Below are positions 36,837 to 44,991 of a DNA stretch of 64,000 nt, in pieces. Position 1 is the first letter of the stretch; each line of letters starts with the position of its first letter. The position numbers and the translations under genes are program-made. Below the pieces are notes generated by a model, which was given only the letters and a program-made list of their open reading frames with translations, did not search any database and had not been told where the DNA came from. Source of the DNA: Pseudidiomarina marina (GTDB taxonomy: Bacteria > Pseudomonadota > Gammaproteobacteria > Enterobacterales > Alteromonadaceae); NCBI RefSeq assembly GCF_003987045.1, contig NZ_PIPZ01000004.1, forward strand, positions 62,001-126,000. Reading direction: 5' to 3'.

Positions 36837-36909
36837 GGCTACGCCGTCCATCGTGCAAAAGCAGTGATCTTGACTACACTTGTGCATAAATCGTGTTACT
36901 GGAGGTAGC

Positions 36910-38019
36910 ATGGCGAACGCACAAAGTTTTATTAGTGAGTTGTTAGCCCCGGCCGATATTCAAATTAATGGAAATCGGCCGTGGGACATGCAATTACGCA
37001 ATCCGACATTTTTAAGTGATGTACTCGCTCGTGGCAATCTCGCCCTTGGTGAAGCCTACATGGCGGGAGATTGGGAGTGCGAACAACTTGATGTATTTTT
37101 TTGCCGGCTATTAGCGAAACGTGTACACGATCACGTTCGACCCTCCCGGCTTATTTGGCACTACCTCAAAAACCGAATACTGAACTTACAATCCCCCCAA
37201 CGCTCATGGTTGGTTGGTCAGCATCATTATGATCTTGGTAACACGTTGTACCAAGCCATGTTAGATAAACGCATGGTTTATACATGTGGCTATTGGGAAC
37301 ATGCGCAATCTCTCGAGCAAGCGCAAATTGATAAGCTCGAGCTGGTATGTAAAAAGCTACAATTAAAGCCAGGCATGCGCATTCTCGATATTGGCTGTGG
37401 CTGGGGTAGCTTCATGAAATATGCCGCTGAGAATTACGGCGTTGAATGTGTTGGAGTAACAGTTTCTAAGGAGCAAGTAGCACTTGGCAAGCAACTTTGT
37501 GAGAATTTGCCGATAGAGTTTCGATTGCAGGACTATCGCACGCTCAACGAATCGTTTGACGCCATTGTTAGCCTAGGAATGTTTGAGCATGTTGGCCACA
37601 AAAACTATCGCCGCTACATGGAGGTTGTAGCAAATTGCCTTCAACCTAGCGGCCTATTTTTATTGCACACTATTGGCCGTAATCGCGATGTGCGTGGCAC
37701 TGATCCTTGGATAGCTAAGTATATTTTCCCGAATGGCGAGCTACCGTGCTTAAGTCACATCGACACTGCCTCTCGCGATCTTCTCTGTGCCGAGGACATC
37801 CATAATTTCGGCGCTGACTACGACCCCACTTTGATGGCCTGGCACGAAAACTTCGAACGCGCTTGGCCAGATCTCAGCGAACATTACGACAACACATTTT
37901 ATCGCATGTGGCGATACTATTTGTTGTCTTGCGCAGGCGCTTTTCGCGCCCGCGACTTACAGGTTTGGCAATGGGTGTTTAGCAAACCCAATCTGATTGG
38001 TGGTTATCGACGTCCATAA
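36910..38019 (+). CDS. cfa: Cyclopropane-fatty-acyl-phospholipid synthase
   Basis: This 369-residue enzyme transfers a methylene from SAM to the double bond of membrane unsaturated fatty acids. It has an N-terminal lipid-binding domain (about residues 1-95, with GNLALGEAYMAGDWEC), VGQHHYDLGNTLYQAMLD, the SAM loop LDIGCGWGSF near residue 165 and the catalytic region SLGMFEHVGHKNY. Length and order match Cfa. I chose ATG 36910 because a GGAGG ribosome site directly precedes it. A short hairpin with TTTT (38024-38041) follows the stop. Confidence 0.92.
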   Translation: MANAQSFISELLAPADIQINGNRPWDMQLRNPTFLSDVLARGNLALGEAYMAGDWECEQLDVFFCRLLAKRVHDHVRPSRLIWHYLKNRILNLQSPQRSWLVGQHHYDLGNTLYQAMLDKRMVYTCGYWEHAQSLEQAQIDKLELVCKKLQLKPGMRILDIGCGWGSFMKYAAENYGVECVGVTVSKEQVALGKQLCENLPIEFRLQDYRTLNESFDAIVSLGMFEHVGHKNYRRYMEVVANCLQPSGLFLLHTIGRNRDVRGTDPWIAKYIFPNGELPCLSHIDTASRDLLCAEDIHNFGADYDPTLMAWHENFERAWPDLSEHYDNTFYRMWRYYLLSCAGAFRARDLQVWQWVFSKPNLIGGYRRP

Positions 38020-38042
38020 GCGCACGAGGTTGACTCGTTTTG

Positions 38043-39083
38043 TTAATGATTAAAGTCGGTCATAAATATTTGCCAGACCGCCATGAACAGTGCGGCTACT
38101 AGAGGTCCAATTACAAATCCGTTAATTCCAAAAAGGGAAATACCGCCAATTGTCGAGAACAGCACAATGTAATCAGGTAGCTTCGTATCTCGCCCCACTA
38201 AGATTGGACGCAATACATTATCTGCTAAGCCAATAATGATAGCTCCGTAAGCCATTAAGATCGTTGCGCTAATCCATTCTCCAGTTGCGTACAAATAAAG
38301 CCCCGCAGGAAACCAAACCAGTGCCGCGCCAACAGCTGGAATCAGCGACAAAAATGCCATAATCACACCCCACAATAACGGGGCTGGAATATCTAATATC
38401 CAGAAAATAAAGCCACCCAGCGCGCCTTGCACAATCGCGACAACCAAGTTGCCTTTCACTGTCGCTCGAGTCACTTCAACAAATTTTTTAAACAACGCAT
38501 GTTCTCGTTCATCGCCGATAGGAAGCGCCTTAATCAGTAAATCACGCAAGTGTGAACCATCACGCAACAGGAAAAATGTGAGATACATCATCAAGGCGAG
38601 GCTCACTAAAAAGCCAAACGTATTCTGGCCAATGGTCAGTGTTTCTCTGGCTAAAAACTTTGAAGCACCCTGCACGGCGCTTATCACTTGCTCACGAATA
38701 TCGTTGGGATTGACGCCAAACTCCTGAAGAAGCTGATCGACGATAGGAAACGCGTCGCGCAATTTTATTAACATTGCGCGCGGATCAATGTCACCAGAAT
38801 CGAGACGTTGATAAAACTGAATGCCTTCTTGTACAAATGCTGTAGCGATAAACATGACTGGAATTACAACCACCAGCATACACACGAGCAGTGTAATCAA
38901 TGCATTCAGATTAGGGTGTTCCCCCCACTTCCGCTGTAGCAATTGTTGCAGCGGAAAAAAGATAACCGAAACCGCACAGGCCCAAAAAATAGCTGACCAA
39001 AATGGCTCAAGTATAAAACCAAAAGCAATGGTCACCGCTGCCAGTAGAATTAGAAAAGCACGACGTTCGAGTTGTTCCCGCAT
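38043..39083 (-). CDS. AI-2E transporter-family (PerM/YdiK-like) membrane protein
   Basis: This 346-residue protein has seven or eight membrane segments and the family pattern: FWSAIFWACAVSVIFFPLQQLL, a soluble linker, then LVVAIVQGALGGFIFWILDIPAPLLWGVIMAFLSLIPAVGAALVWFPA and DNVLRPILVGRDTKLPDYIVLFSTIGGI. The family includes AI-2 exporters and sodium/proton antiporters; the name therefore says little about substrate. It stands alone, convergent with cfa. Confidence 0.82.
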   Translation of the reverse strand: MREQLERRAFLILLAAVTIAFGFILEPFWSAIFWACAVSVIFFPLQQLLQRKWGEHPNLNALITLLVCMLVVVIPVMFIATAFVQEGIQFYQRLDSGDIDPRAMLIKLRDAFPIVDQLLQEFGVNPNDIREQVISAVQGASKFLARETLTIGQNTFGFLVSLALMMYLTFFLLRDGSHLRDLLIKALPIGDEREHALFKKFVEVTRATVKGNLVVAIVQGALGGFIFWILDIPAPLLWGVIMAFLSLIPAVGAALVWFPAGLYLYATGEWISATILMAYGAIIIGLADNVLRPILVGRDTKLPDYIVLFSTIGGISLFGINGFVIGPLVAALFMAVWQIFMTDFNH

Positions 39084-39148
39084 GGGTTGTCCTTGTTCTT
39101 TATTAGAATCAGGTTAATATTGGCAATAAAACAATAGGTGAGCAAGCC

Positions 39149-39640
39149 ATGAAAACAATTACAGAACATTTAGCTGGATACGCCGCATATCATCGCGACC
39201 GCCGAAATATTATGACCCACCTCGTGGGCATTCCTCTTATAGTGATTGCGATTGAAATTCTATTATCACGACCGACTTGGTTTGTTGCAGAATTTATGCT
39301 CTCACCGGCAATTATTGTGAGCGCAATTGCCGCATTGTTTTACCTCAAACTTGACTTGGTCTTAGGTATCTTAATGACCCTGTTACTCGGATTGGCGGTG
39401 TGGCTTGGTAGCCATGTCGCGATGTTCGAAACCGCTGTTTGGCTTAGCTGGGGTATCGGACTATTTGTGGTCGGCTGGATCTTTCAATTTATCGGTCACT
39501 ATTTCGAAGGTCGCAAACCCGCTTTTGTTGATGACATCATGGGTCTCGCTATCGGTCCATTATTTGTCGTTTCCGAAGTTGTGTTCATGCTCGGGGGTAA
39601 AAAGAAATTGCATCAAGCCATCGAAGCAAAATTTAAATAA
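39149..39640 (+). CDS. DUF962/Mpo1-like membrane protein
   Basis: This 163-residue protein has four membrane segments and the pattern YAAYHRDRRNIMTHLVGIPLI with the conserved His residues, then FQFIGHYFEGRKPAFVDD near residue 113. These are the histidine motifs of the Mpo1/YGL010w family, iron-dependent dioxygenases that alpha-oxidise 2-hydroxy fatty acids in yeast. All expected His residues are visible, so a related lipid reaction is plausible. The bacterial substrate is unknown. The Fur-box hairpin begins four bases after its stop. Confidence 0.78.
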   Translation: MKTITEHLAGYAAYHRDRRNIMTHLVGIPLIVIAIEILLSRPTWFVAEFMLSPAIIVSAIAALFYLKLDLVLGILMTLLLGLAVWLGSHVAMFETAVWLSWGIGLFVVGWIFQFIGHYFEGRKPAFVDDIMGLAIGPLFVVSEVVFMLGGKKKLHQAIEAKFK

Positions 39641-39644
39641 GAAA

Positions 39645-39710
39645 ACACCCTCACAAACTTGCAAATGAGAACCATTCTCACTAATATGCTTATTAAGTTT
39701 GTGGGGGTGT
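39645..39710 (+). repeat. Long leader hairpin sequestering a ribosome binding site
   Basis: ACACCCTCACAAACTT (39645-39660) pairs with AAGTTTGTGGGGGTGT (39695-39710) along all 16 positions, counting one G-U pair in RNA. The right arm contains GGGGGTG, the ribosome site of the microprotein at 39715. The 34-base loop contains the Fur-box-like palindrome. There is no T-run after the stem, so it is not an ordinary terminator. Confidence 0.7.
39663..39685 (+). promoter_or_regulatory. Fur-box-like operator
   Basis: TGAGAA-CCA-TTCTCA (39666-39680) is a perfect 6-3-6 palindrome flanked by A/T. It matches the 7-1-7 Fur site pattern with one mismatch, so iron-dependent repression of the following short gene is likely. 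It lies inside the loop of the leader hairpin. Confidence 0.6.
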
Positions 39711-39714
39711 CTTC

Positions 39715-39819
39715 ATGCGACGAGCAAAAATTAAATTAACTTTATTCTTTTTAATGGCGCTGCCATTACTATTTAACTTACTTTTAGTTACCGGCAGCTT
39801 ATTGCTCGGCGCCGGTTAA
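39715..39819 (+). CDS. 34-residue single-helix membrane microprotein
   Basis: ATG 39715 opens a 34-residue frame: a basic start (MRRAKIK), then one hydrophobic helix (about residues 8-31, with LTLFFLMALPLLFNLLLV) and a glycine-rich end. A GGGGGTG ribosome site lies eight bases upstream. The basic-then-hydrophobic layout is that of small inner-membrane peptides. Its stop interlocks with that of elbB on the other strand (TTAA). A Fur-box-like site and a hairpin over the ribosome site suggest regulated expression, perhaps in iron metabolism. I know no named homologue. Confidence 0.5.
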   Translation: MRRAKIKLTLFFLMALPLLFNLLLVTGSLLLGAG

Positions 39820-40466
39820 ACCATCGCGAGTACGCGCTCTACCAGCTTGCTGATACCTTTCTCTGCGGCATCTAACGATTTAGCTAACATGTAGGCAGGT
39901 GTAGTAACCACGCGATGATTCTCGTCGACAACAATGTCATCAACTGCGCAATCGACATGCTCACCACCAAGTTTTTCAATGGCTGCCGCAGTTTCTGCAT
40001 CATTGCCGACAGTGACGCGTACGCCCTTGCCATAAATCATAGGCACCATCACTGGCGCGATACACATGTAACCAGCCGGTTTATTTGCATCTTTAAACGC
40101 TGAGCAAGCAACTTTCACGTCATTATTCAACTTAGCGCTTGCGCCATTCACAGCAAAATCACACAAGTTTTTTGCGGCGCCAAAGCCACCCGGTAAAATC
40201 AATGCATCAAAATCAGCAGCATTGAGTTCCGCTAGCGGTTTAATTTCACCACGAGCAATACGCGCAGCTTCAACCAGCGTATTTCTCGATTCATTACTCA
40301 CCTCACCGGTAAGGTGGTTGATAACATGGTGTTGCTCAACATTTGGCGCAAAACATTGATAACTCGCGCCAGCTTTTGAAAGATGCAATAACGTTAATAC
40401 TGCTTCATTGATTTCGGCACCGTCGTAGACACCACTACCGGATAAAATAACCGCAACTTTTTTCAT
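39816..40466 (-). CDS. elbB: Isoprenoid biosynthesis glyoxalase ElbB
   Basis: This 216-residue protein belongs to the DJ-1/PfpI superfamily. It has the ElbB start KKVAVILSGSGVYDGAEINEAV, LPGGFGAAKNLCDFAVNG, then a nucleophile-elbow-like CSAFKDANKPAGYMCIAPVMVP. E. coli ElbB has weak glyoxalase activity; a link to isoprenoids is genetic. I chose ATG 40466, which gives the standard start. It lies downstream of the porin gene, nine bases from its stop, on the same strand. Confidence 0.9.
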   Translation of the reverse strand: MKKVAVILSGSGVYDGAEINEAVLTLLHLSKAGASYQCFAPNVEQHHVINHLTGEVSNESRNTLVEAARIARGEIKPLAELNAADFDALILPGGFGAAKNLCDFAVNGASAKLNNDVKVACSAFKDANKPAGYMCIAPVMVPMIYGKGVRVTVGNDAETAAAIEKLGGEHVDCAVDDIVVDENHRVVTTPAYMLAKSLDAAEKGISKLVERVLAMV

Positions 40467-40474
40467 GATTCCTC

Positions 40475-41485
40475 CTAGAAATTCCACATCGTCCAAATGC
40501 CAATTTCGTTTTGCTCTTGCTCAATCACAAGACTATCAACGTGACTTTGTTTTGCAACGAAGGCAATTGTTAGGAAGTCGGTCGCATTCCAGTCTAAACC
40601 AACTTGAAAGTAGTCACGTTCTAGGTCAGGACTTAAACGACGACTTGGATGTACCCAATCATAGCGCACAAATACTGAGTAGTCTGGCAGTAAGCGGTTA
40701 CTCGCCCAGATACTCCAGCCATCGCTGGCATCTTCTGCCATTTTGTTCACTTGCATCCAATTATCATTGTAAGCGTATTCAATGCCAACTCGCGTGCCTT
40801 TTAATTGGTAGCTTAGTGCAATATTCCAACGTTGAGCGACATGATACTTGGGGTTCTCATCTTTATCTTGAGTTCGTGTGCCTTCATACCAGCCTGTTGC
40901 AAGGTCAATCGCATTCGAGATATGCCATACAGCAGCCAGCTCAATATCGACTTGATCACCAACTCGAGGTTTTTGAAAACCACCACCAGTAATTGCGGAA
41001 ACCGCAAAAGAAAAATCTTGATTAGTGAAGCCATAGTGAAGCCCAAGATCAGTTGGTGCGGCTAGTTTATTCTTTGGGTTTAGGCTCGGATCGATATAAC
41101 GATAACCAACGCGGCGAGCTGCATAATCTATCCACGGCAGTTCGGCAACACCCAATTTAAACTGATTGTGTTTGTCCATTTGATAAGCGATATAAGCATG
41201 GCGAAACCAAACGTCGGTTGGATCTTGCTGGCGATGCCATTGCACATCGGTTGTGACTTTTAACTTCCACTGATCACTCCAGCCGTGATCGAGATCAAGA
41301 TAGAAGCGTTTTAAATCAGGCTGCCACCCTTCTGTAGCAGCTTGGTGGTCATCGATTTGGAGATTACTGAAGTTAACAAAAATTTGGCTCGAAAGCTTTG
41401 TATTATTGGCGACTGCAACGCTAGGCATACCCCATAATAAACTTGCAACCAGTACACATTGACAGGCGAAAGCTCGTTTCATCAC
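40475..41485 (-). CDS. Outer-membrane porin-like beta-barrel protein
   Basis: This 336-residue protein has a signal peptide (cleavage near SVAVA, residue 26) and alternating amphipathic strands with many aromatic girdle residues, ending in the outer-membrane signature WNF. Segments such as KRFYLDLDHGWSDQWKLKVTTDVQWH resemble the phosphate-selective porin O/P group, but there is no proof of selectivity. It is divergent from the tsdBA operon, with the palindrome at 41529 between them, and lies directly upstream of elbB. Confidence 0.75.
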   Translation of the reverse strand: MMKRAFACQCVLVASLLWGMPSVAVANNTKLSSQIFVNFSNLQIDDHQAATEGWQPDLKRFYLDLDHGWSDQWKLKVTTDVQWHRQQDPTDVWFRHAYIAYQMDKHNQFKLGVAELPWIDYAARRVGYRYIDPSLNPKNKLAAPTDLGLHYGFTNQDFSFAVSAITGGGFQKPRVGDQVDIELAAVWHISNAIDLATGWYEGTRTQDKDENPKYHVAQRWNIALSYQLKGTRVGIEYAYNDNWMQVNKMAEDASDGWSIWASNRLLPDYSVFVRYDWVHPSRRLSPDLERDYFQVGLDWNATDFLTIAFVAKQSHVDSLVIEQEQNEIGIWTMWNF

Positions 41486-41528
41486 ATCTCCTTGAAGATA
41501 TTTCCTTACATTTATTATGGATTATATA

Positions 41529-41542
41529 TTAGAATGTTCTAA
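41529..41542. promoter_or_regulatory. Palindromic operator candidate between the porin gene and tsdBA
   Basis: TTAGAATGTTCTAA is a perfect 6-2-6 inverted repeat in an AT-rich setting, 44 bases before the first tsdBA start codon. Its shape resembles ArsR-type sulfur-sensing repressor sites (SqrR/BigR), from memory only. It could control either divergent gene. Confidence 0.45.
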
Positions 41543-41585
41543 AGTATTATCTGCTTCGTCAATTTAATGGAAATAAGGATTCGCC

Positions 41586-42227
41586 ATGAAGCTCAAACCA
41601 ATTGTAATGATTGTTGCATCATCACTTCTCATTCCGTCTGTGTTCGCGGCAAGTGATGCTCAGCGCGGACAGCAACTCGCCATGCAAGGTGATGGTAGTG
41701 GTGCGCCATGTTTAGCTTGTCATGGCGCGAACGGTGAAGGCAATGCAGCAGGTGCGTTTCCGATGCTAGCTGGACTCGATGAAGGATACTTGTTCCGTAC
41801 CATGAAAGCTTATCAAGATGGTACTCGCGTGAATCCAGTAATGAGCATGAACATTGATAACTTTAAAGAGCAAGACTTACTCGACCTTGCCGCTTATTTC
41901 TCTCAGCTTTCAGTACCAAAACCTTCGGCTCCATCAGCGACAACTGAACTTCTCGAAGCCGGCGAGAAGCTTGCAACACTCGGTAATTGGGATGCCTATA
42001 TTCCGCCGTGCAGCAGTTGCCATGGTCCAAACAATCAAGGCGTGGATGAGAATTTTCCTCGTATTGCCGGTCAGCACGCTAGCTATATTGAACAACAGCT
42101 AAAAGCGTGGCAGCAAGGTCAACGCACGTCTGACCCAGTGCAGCTCATGGAAGCAATTGCTAAGCGCCTGAGTGACGAGCAAATTAAAGCGGTTGCAGCA
42201 TACCTCGCCAGTCAGCCGGCGCAGTAG
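41586..42227 (+). CDS. tsdB: Diheme c-type cytochrome, TsdB-like
   Basis: This 213-residue periplasmic cytochrome has a signal peptide (to about Ala22) and two c-type heme sites, CLACH (Cys42-His46) and CSSCH (Cys142-His146), one in each half of a duplicated cytochrome c4-like fold. Methionines in each half, as in NPVMSM, can serve as sixth ligands. It lies 20 bases before tsdA, the usual place of TsdB, which accepts electrons from thiosulfate dehydrogenase. An AAGGA ribosome site precedes it. Confidence 0.83.
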   Translation: MKLKPIVMIVASSLLIPSVFAASDAQRGQQLAMQGDGSGAPCLACHGANGEGNAAGAFPMLAGLDEGYLFRTMKAYQDGTRVNPVMSMNIDNFKEQDLLDLAAYFSQLSVPKPSAPSATTELLEAGEKLATLGNWDAYIPPCSSCHGPNNQGVDENFPRIAGQHASYIEQQLKAWQQGQRTSDPVQLMEAIAKRLSDEQIKAVAAYLASQPAQ

Positions 42228-42247
42228 TTAAGACAAGGAGACGACTG

Positions 42248-43249
42248 ATGACAACGTTATCGAAAATCACATTTGGCATGGCCGCTTTATTTACCGCGAG
42301 TTTCTCGGTTGCTGTAATTGGTGCGCAGTCTAAAGCACCGGAGGAAATTAAACTACCAACACCAAAACCGGGACAGTATGAGCATAAGGCACCTACTCTA
42401 GCGGATATTCAAAACGACAAAGACCTTCACCCAGAACTACGTAAAGTTATTTTGAAGGGTCGTGACTTATTTATGAATACGCAACAACTGCGTGGCGAGT
42501 ACGTCTTCAACGATATGAATTGTAAATCGTGCCACATGGGTGAAGGCCGAATGGCTTGGTCCGGTCCAATTTGGCCAGCCGCAACAACTTTACCTGACTT
42601 TCGCGGCAAAAATGGTCATGTGAATTCACTTGAAGAGCGCATCGCTGGATGTTTTTCATTTTCAATGAACGGCACACCTCCTGCATACGGTAGTGACACC
42701 ATGTTAGCGCTGTCGGCTTATCATCAGTACATGGCCAAAGGCGCAAAAATGTATGACAAAAACATTGCTGGTCGCGGTTTTGGGCATTTAGGCAAAGACA
42801 TACCTGAAGCAACGACATATGCCAATGGCGAGAAGGTTTATCAAGCAAACTGTGCGATCTGTCATGGCTCAGATGGGGCAGGTAAAAAATTTGCGGGTGA
42901 AATCGTCTATCCACCGCTTTGGGGTGACGGCTCTTATAACTGGGGCGCAGGTATGACTCGAATCTTCACTGCCGCCTCATTTATCCAAAACAATATGCCA
43001 CTGGGTCAACCAGGTCGTTTAACCGACCAAGAAGCTTGGGACGTTGCGCTATTTATCAATTCTCAAGAACGTCCGCAAGATCCTCGCTATACAGGTGATG
43101 CAAAGGAGACACGTGAGAAATTCATGAATTTCCATAACGCAACGGTTTACGGTACTGAGGTTAACGGGAAAATTTTGGGGCAACACGACAACACTGGCGA
43201 GAAGCCTTTCTTGAAGCCTGAAGCGTTGAAGCCTCGCACATTCAAGTAA
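42248..43249 (+). CDS. tsdA: Thiosulfate dehydrogenase (tetrathionate-forming)
   Basis: This 333-residue diheme cytochrome oxidises two thiosulfates to tetrathionate. It has a signal peptide (cleavage near GAQ, residue 27), heme sites CKSCH (Cys92-His96) and CAICH (Cys202-His206), and the key Cys135 in RIAGCFSFSMNG, which matches the rare cysteine axial heme ligand of TsdA at the active site. Met250 in NNMPLGQ fits the second-heme ligand. The upstream diheme cytochrome completes a TsdBA pair. A terminator follows. Confidence 0.85.
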   Translation: MTTLSKITFGMAALFTASFSVAVIGAQSKAPEEIKLPTPKPGQYEHKAPTLADIQNDKDLHPELRKVILKGRDLFMNTQQLRGEYVFNDMNCKSCHMGEGRMAWSGPIWPAATTLPDFRGKNGHVNSLEERIAGCFSFSMNGTPPAYGSDTMLALSAYHQYMAKGAKMYDKNIAGRGFGHLGKDIPEATTYANGEKVYQANCAICHGSDGAGKKFAGEIVYPPLWGDGSYNWGAGMTRIFTAASFIQNNMPLGQPGRLTDQEAWDVALFINSQERPQDPRYTGDAKETREKFMNFHNATVYGTEVNGKILGQHDNTGEKPFLKPEALKPRTFK

Positions 43250-43276
43250 TCTAACTGCTCGATTTTGACGTATTAG

Positions 43277-43308
43277 AAGCCTGTGTTAAAACTGCACAGG
43301 CTTTTTTA
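43277..43308 (+). terminator. Intrinsic terminator after tsdA
   Basis: AAGCCTGTG and CACAGGCTT form a 9-bp stem with a 9-base loop, followed by TTTTTT. It ends the tsdBA transcript before the DUF3750 gene. Confidence 0.9.
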
Positions 43309-43327
43309 ATTTTCTAACGAGACAACT

Positions 43328-43870
43328 ATGTACAGAACACTTGTTGTTACTTTGATTACTGCGTTACTCATTGGTTGCTCATCAGGCGATTGGCGAACTG
43401 CCTCTCGCGAACCTGCAGGTATAGCACCTAGCCCAGCTATTGAAACCCAACCGGTGATTGAAGTTTATGCGGCCGATGCATTTGGTTGGCGCGGCTGGTT
43501 CGCGGTACACACCTGGATTGCGGTAAAACCAGCTAACGCCAAGGAATATACGGTATATGAAGTGGTGGGTTGGCGCTTAAATCGTGGCCAGCCAGCGCTA
43601 CACAACTATAAAACAGCGACACCTGACCGTTACTGGTACGGTGCTAAACCGGAAAAAGTGTTATCTATGGTTGGCGATAAAGCTGGTGAACTGATTCCTC
43701 AGATTATCGACGCGGCGGAGCGCTATCCGTGGGCGAACGAGTATGAAGCCGTTCCTGGCCCCAACAGTAATACATTCCCAGCGTGGGTAGGTCTTCAAGT
43801 GCCGGAGCTTCGGCTTGATCTGCCCTTCAGTGCGATTGGTAGTGGTTATGCGGATAATGACCAAAATTAA
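43328..43870 (+). CDS. DUF3750 lipoprotein
   Basis: This 180-residue protein starts with a lipoprotein signal (LLIGCSS, Cys16) and carries the DUF3750 pattern: GWRGWFAVHTWIAVKPANA, VVGWRLNRGQPALHNY, PDRYWYGAKPEKV and YPWANEYEAVPGPNSNTFPAWV. The conserved His, Arg and Asn residues suggest a pocket, but no activity is known. It begins 20 bases after the tsdA terminator and therefore probably has its own promoter. Confidence 0.8.
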   Translation: MYRTLVVTLITALLIGCSSGDWRTASREPAGIAPSPAIETQPVIEVYAADAFGWRGWFAVHTWIAVKPANAKEYTVYEVVGWRLNRGQPALHNYKTATPDRYWYGAKPEKVLSMVGDKAGELIPQIIDAAERYPWANEYEAVPGPNSNTFPAWVGLQVPELRLDLPFSAIGSGYADNDQN

Positions 43871-43884
43871 GGGAATTCTACGAA

Positions 43885-43929
43885 TTAATTGTCAAATTGA
43901 TAACTAATGCTTGGCTAATTGACAATTAA
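43885..43929. repeat. 11-bp inverted repeat upstream of the LiaF-like gene
   Basis: TTAATTGTCAA (43885-43895) and TTGACAATTAA (43919-43929) are perfect complements separated by 23 bases. The right arm contains a consensus -35 hexamer, TTGACA, but no good -10 follows at 16-18 bases. It fits a regulator site ahead of the gene at 44019 better than a terminator. Confidence 0.5.
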
Positions 43930-44018
43930 CGCTTTGATTAATAAGGATTTAGCATTATTGGTCTAGATATTGCATGATTTTTGACTATAGTAATTAAAGT
44001 CATGACAAGGAACCAACC

Positions 44019-44678
44019 ATGCCAGTAAAACTTGAAGACCGACCAATCGAGCAGGTTCGCGAAGAAACCGTCGATAAACTCATCGTTAATTATAGCCACG
44101 CGATTATTTCTTCCGAGGCATTTGAACGCCGACTTGATGAAGCCATGGCAACGGATTCTCATCAGCAATTAGTGGCCTTAGTTGAAGACCTGCCGTTAGA
44201 AGCTGACGCCAGTTACGACGCCAAAAAAGAGCGTTCGTTTACGCCTAATTATGGTGCTGGAGAGGCCTCTCAAGATGACAGGCTTGTCAGTATTTTGGGT
44301 TCAAGTGTTCGTGAAGGTCAGTGGGTTGTACCAAAGAAAATTAATGTCATTGATGTTTTAGGCTCAACCAAAATTGACTTCACTGATGCTATTTTCCAAC
44401 ATCAAAACATTGAAGTAAACGTAGCGAATGTTTTGGGTAGCCTCGAAATCTTTGTTCCTGAAAGTGTGAATGTCACCATTCGCATGTACGATATTGTTGG
44501 CTCATCCGAGAACAAAGCACCATCAATGGCCGGTCGCCAAGCACCACAAATAACCATTACGGGCTACAGCGTTTTGGGGTCGGTCGAAGTTTCAGTAAAA
44601 CAAACCATGAAGGAAAAATTCGTCGCATTTGCGAATAGCATGCGCCAGGCTCTCGGTATTTCTAAAAATACCTACTGA
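44019..44678 (+). CDS. LiaF-like protein (DUF1707 plus LiaF C-terminal domain)
   Basis: This 219-residue soluble protein has an N-terminal DUF1707-like part (VDKLIVNYSHAIISSEAFERRLDEAMAT) and a C-terminal repetitive beta domain (from about residue 95) with repeated VxGSxx turns: VSILGSSVREG, IDVLGSTKIDF, ANVLGSLEIFVP, IVGSSE and YSVLGSVEV. That parallel beta-fold is the LiaF/DUF2154 type seen in cell-envelope antibiotic response regulators of Firmicutes. There is no membrane segment. No LiaRS pair is nearby; the role is unknown. Confidence 0.75.
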   Translation: MPVKLEDRPIEQVREETVDKLIVNYSHAIISSEAFERRLDEAMATDSHQQLVALVEDLPLEADASYDAKKERSFTPNYGAGEASQDDRLVSILGSSVREGQWVVPKKINVIDVLGSTKIDFTDAIFQHQNIEVNVANVLGSLEIFVPESVNVTIRMYDIVGSSENKAPSMAGRQAPQITITGYSVLGSVEVSVKQTMKEKFVAFANSMRQALGISKNTY

Positions 44679-44884
44679 TTATTAATCACTTCTTGTCGTT
44701 CGCGCATGTACTCATCGTAAGATTTGTTCGTGCGCTCAAGACACTCATGGTATGGAATGCCTTGTTCTTCAACGCATTGGCGTAATTGCTCGCGTTGCAT
44801 TTCTTGGTAAGCGCCACGATATGTACAGCCATTTATCAACAAGCTCAAACAAACCACGCTAAGTGTCACTCTTAATCCGGTCAT
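44672..44884 (-). CDS. Small lipoprotein of unknown function
   Basis: This 70-residue protein has a lipobox LLINGC (Cys20), then a charged, helical mature part of about 50 residues with two cysteines (QCVEEQG, HECLERT) spaced for one disulfide or a helical hairpin. I recognise no named family. It is convergent with the LiaF-like gene and overlaps its 3' end by seven bases. Confidence 0.55.
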   Translation of the reverse strand: MTGLRVTLSVVCLSLLINGCTYRGAYQEMQREQLRQCVEEQGIPYHECLERTNKSYDEYMRERQEVINNQ

Positions 44885-44991
44885 ACTGGCGCTGCCCCTA
44901 TCGCAGGTTAAAGTTTGAATTCACCAAGACAATTTAACCTAAAAACGGGATAATAGCCGACGAATTCTTAATTTGTGGTTTAGATGAGCTC

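Noticed and set aside
40465-40992. Plus-strand frame of 175 codons antisense to the porin gene
   Set aside because: The opposite frame has a signal peptide and barrel pattern ending in WNF; this one is a codon-bias shadow.
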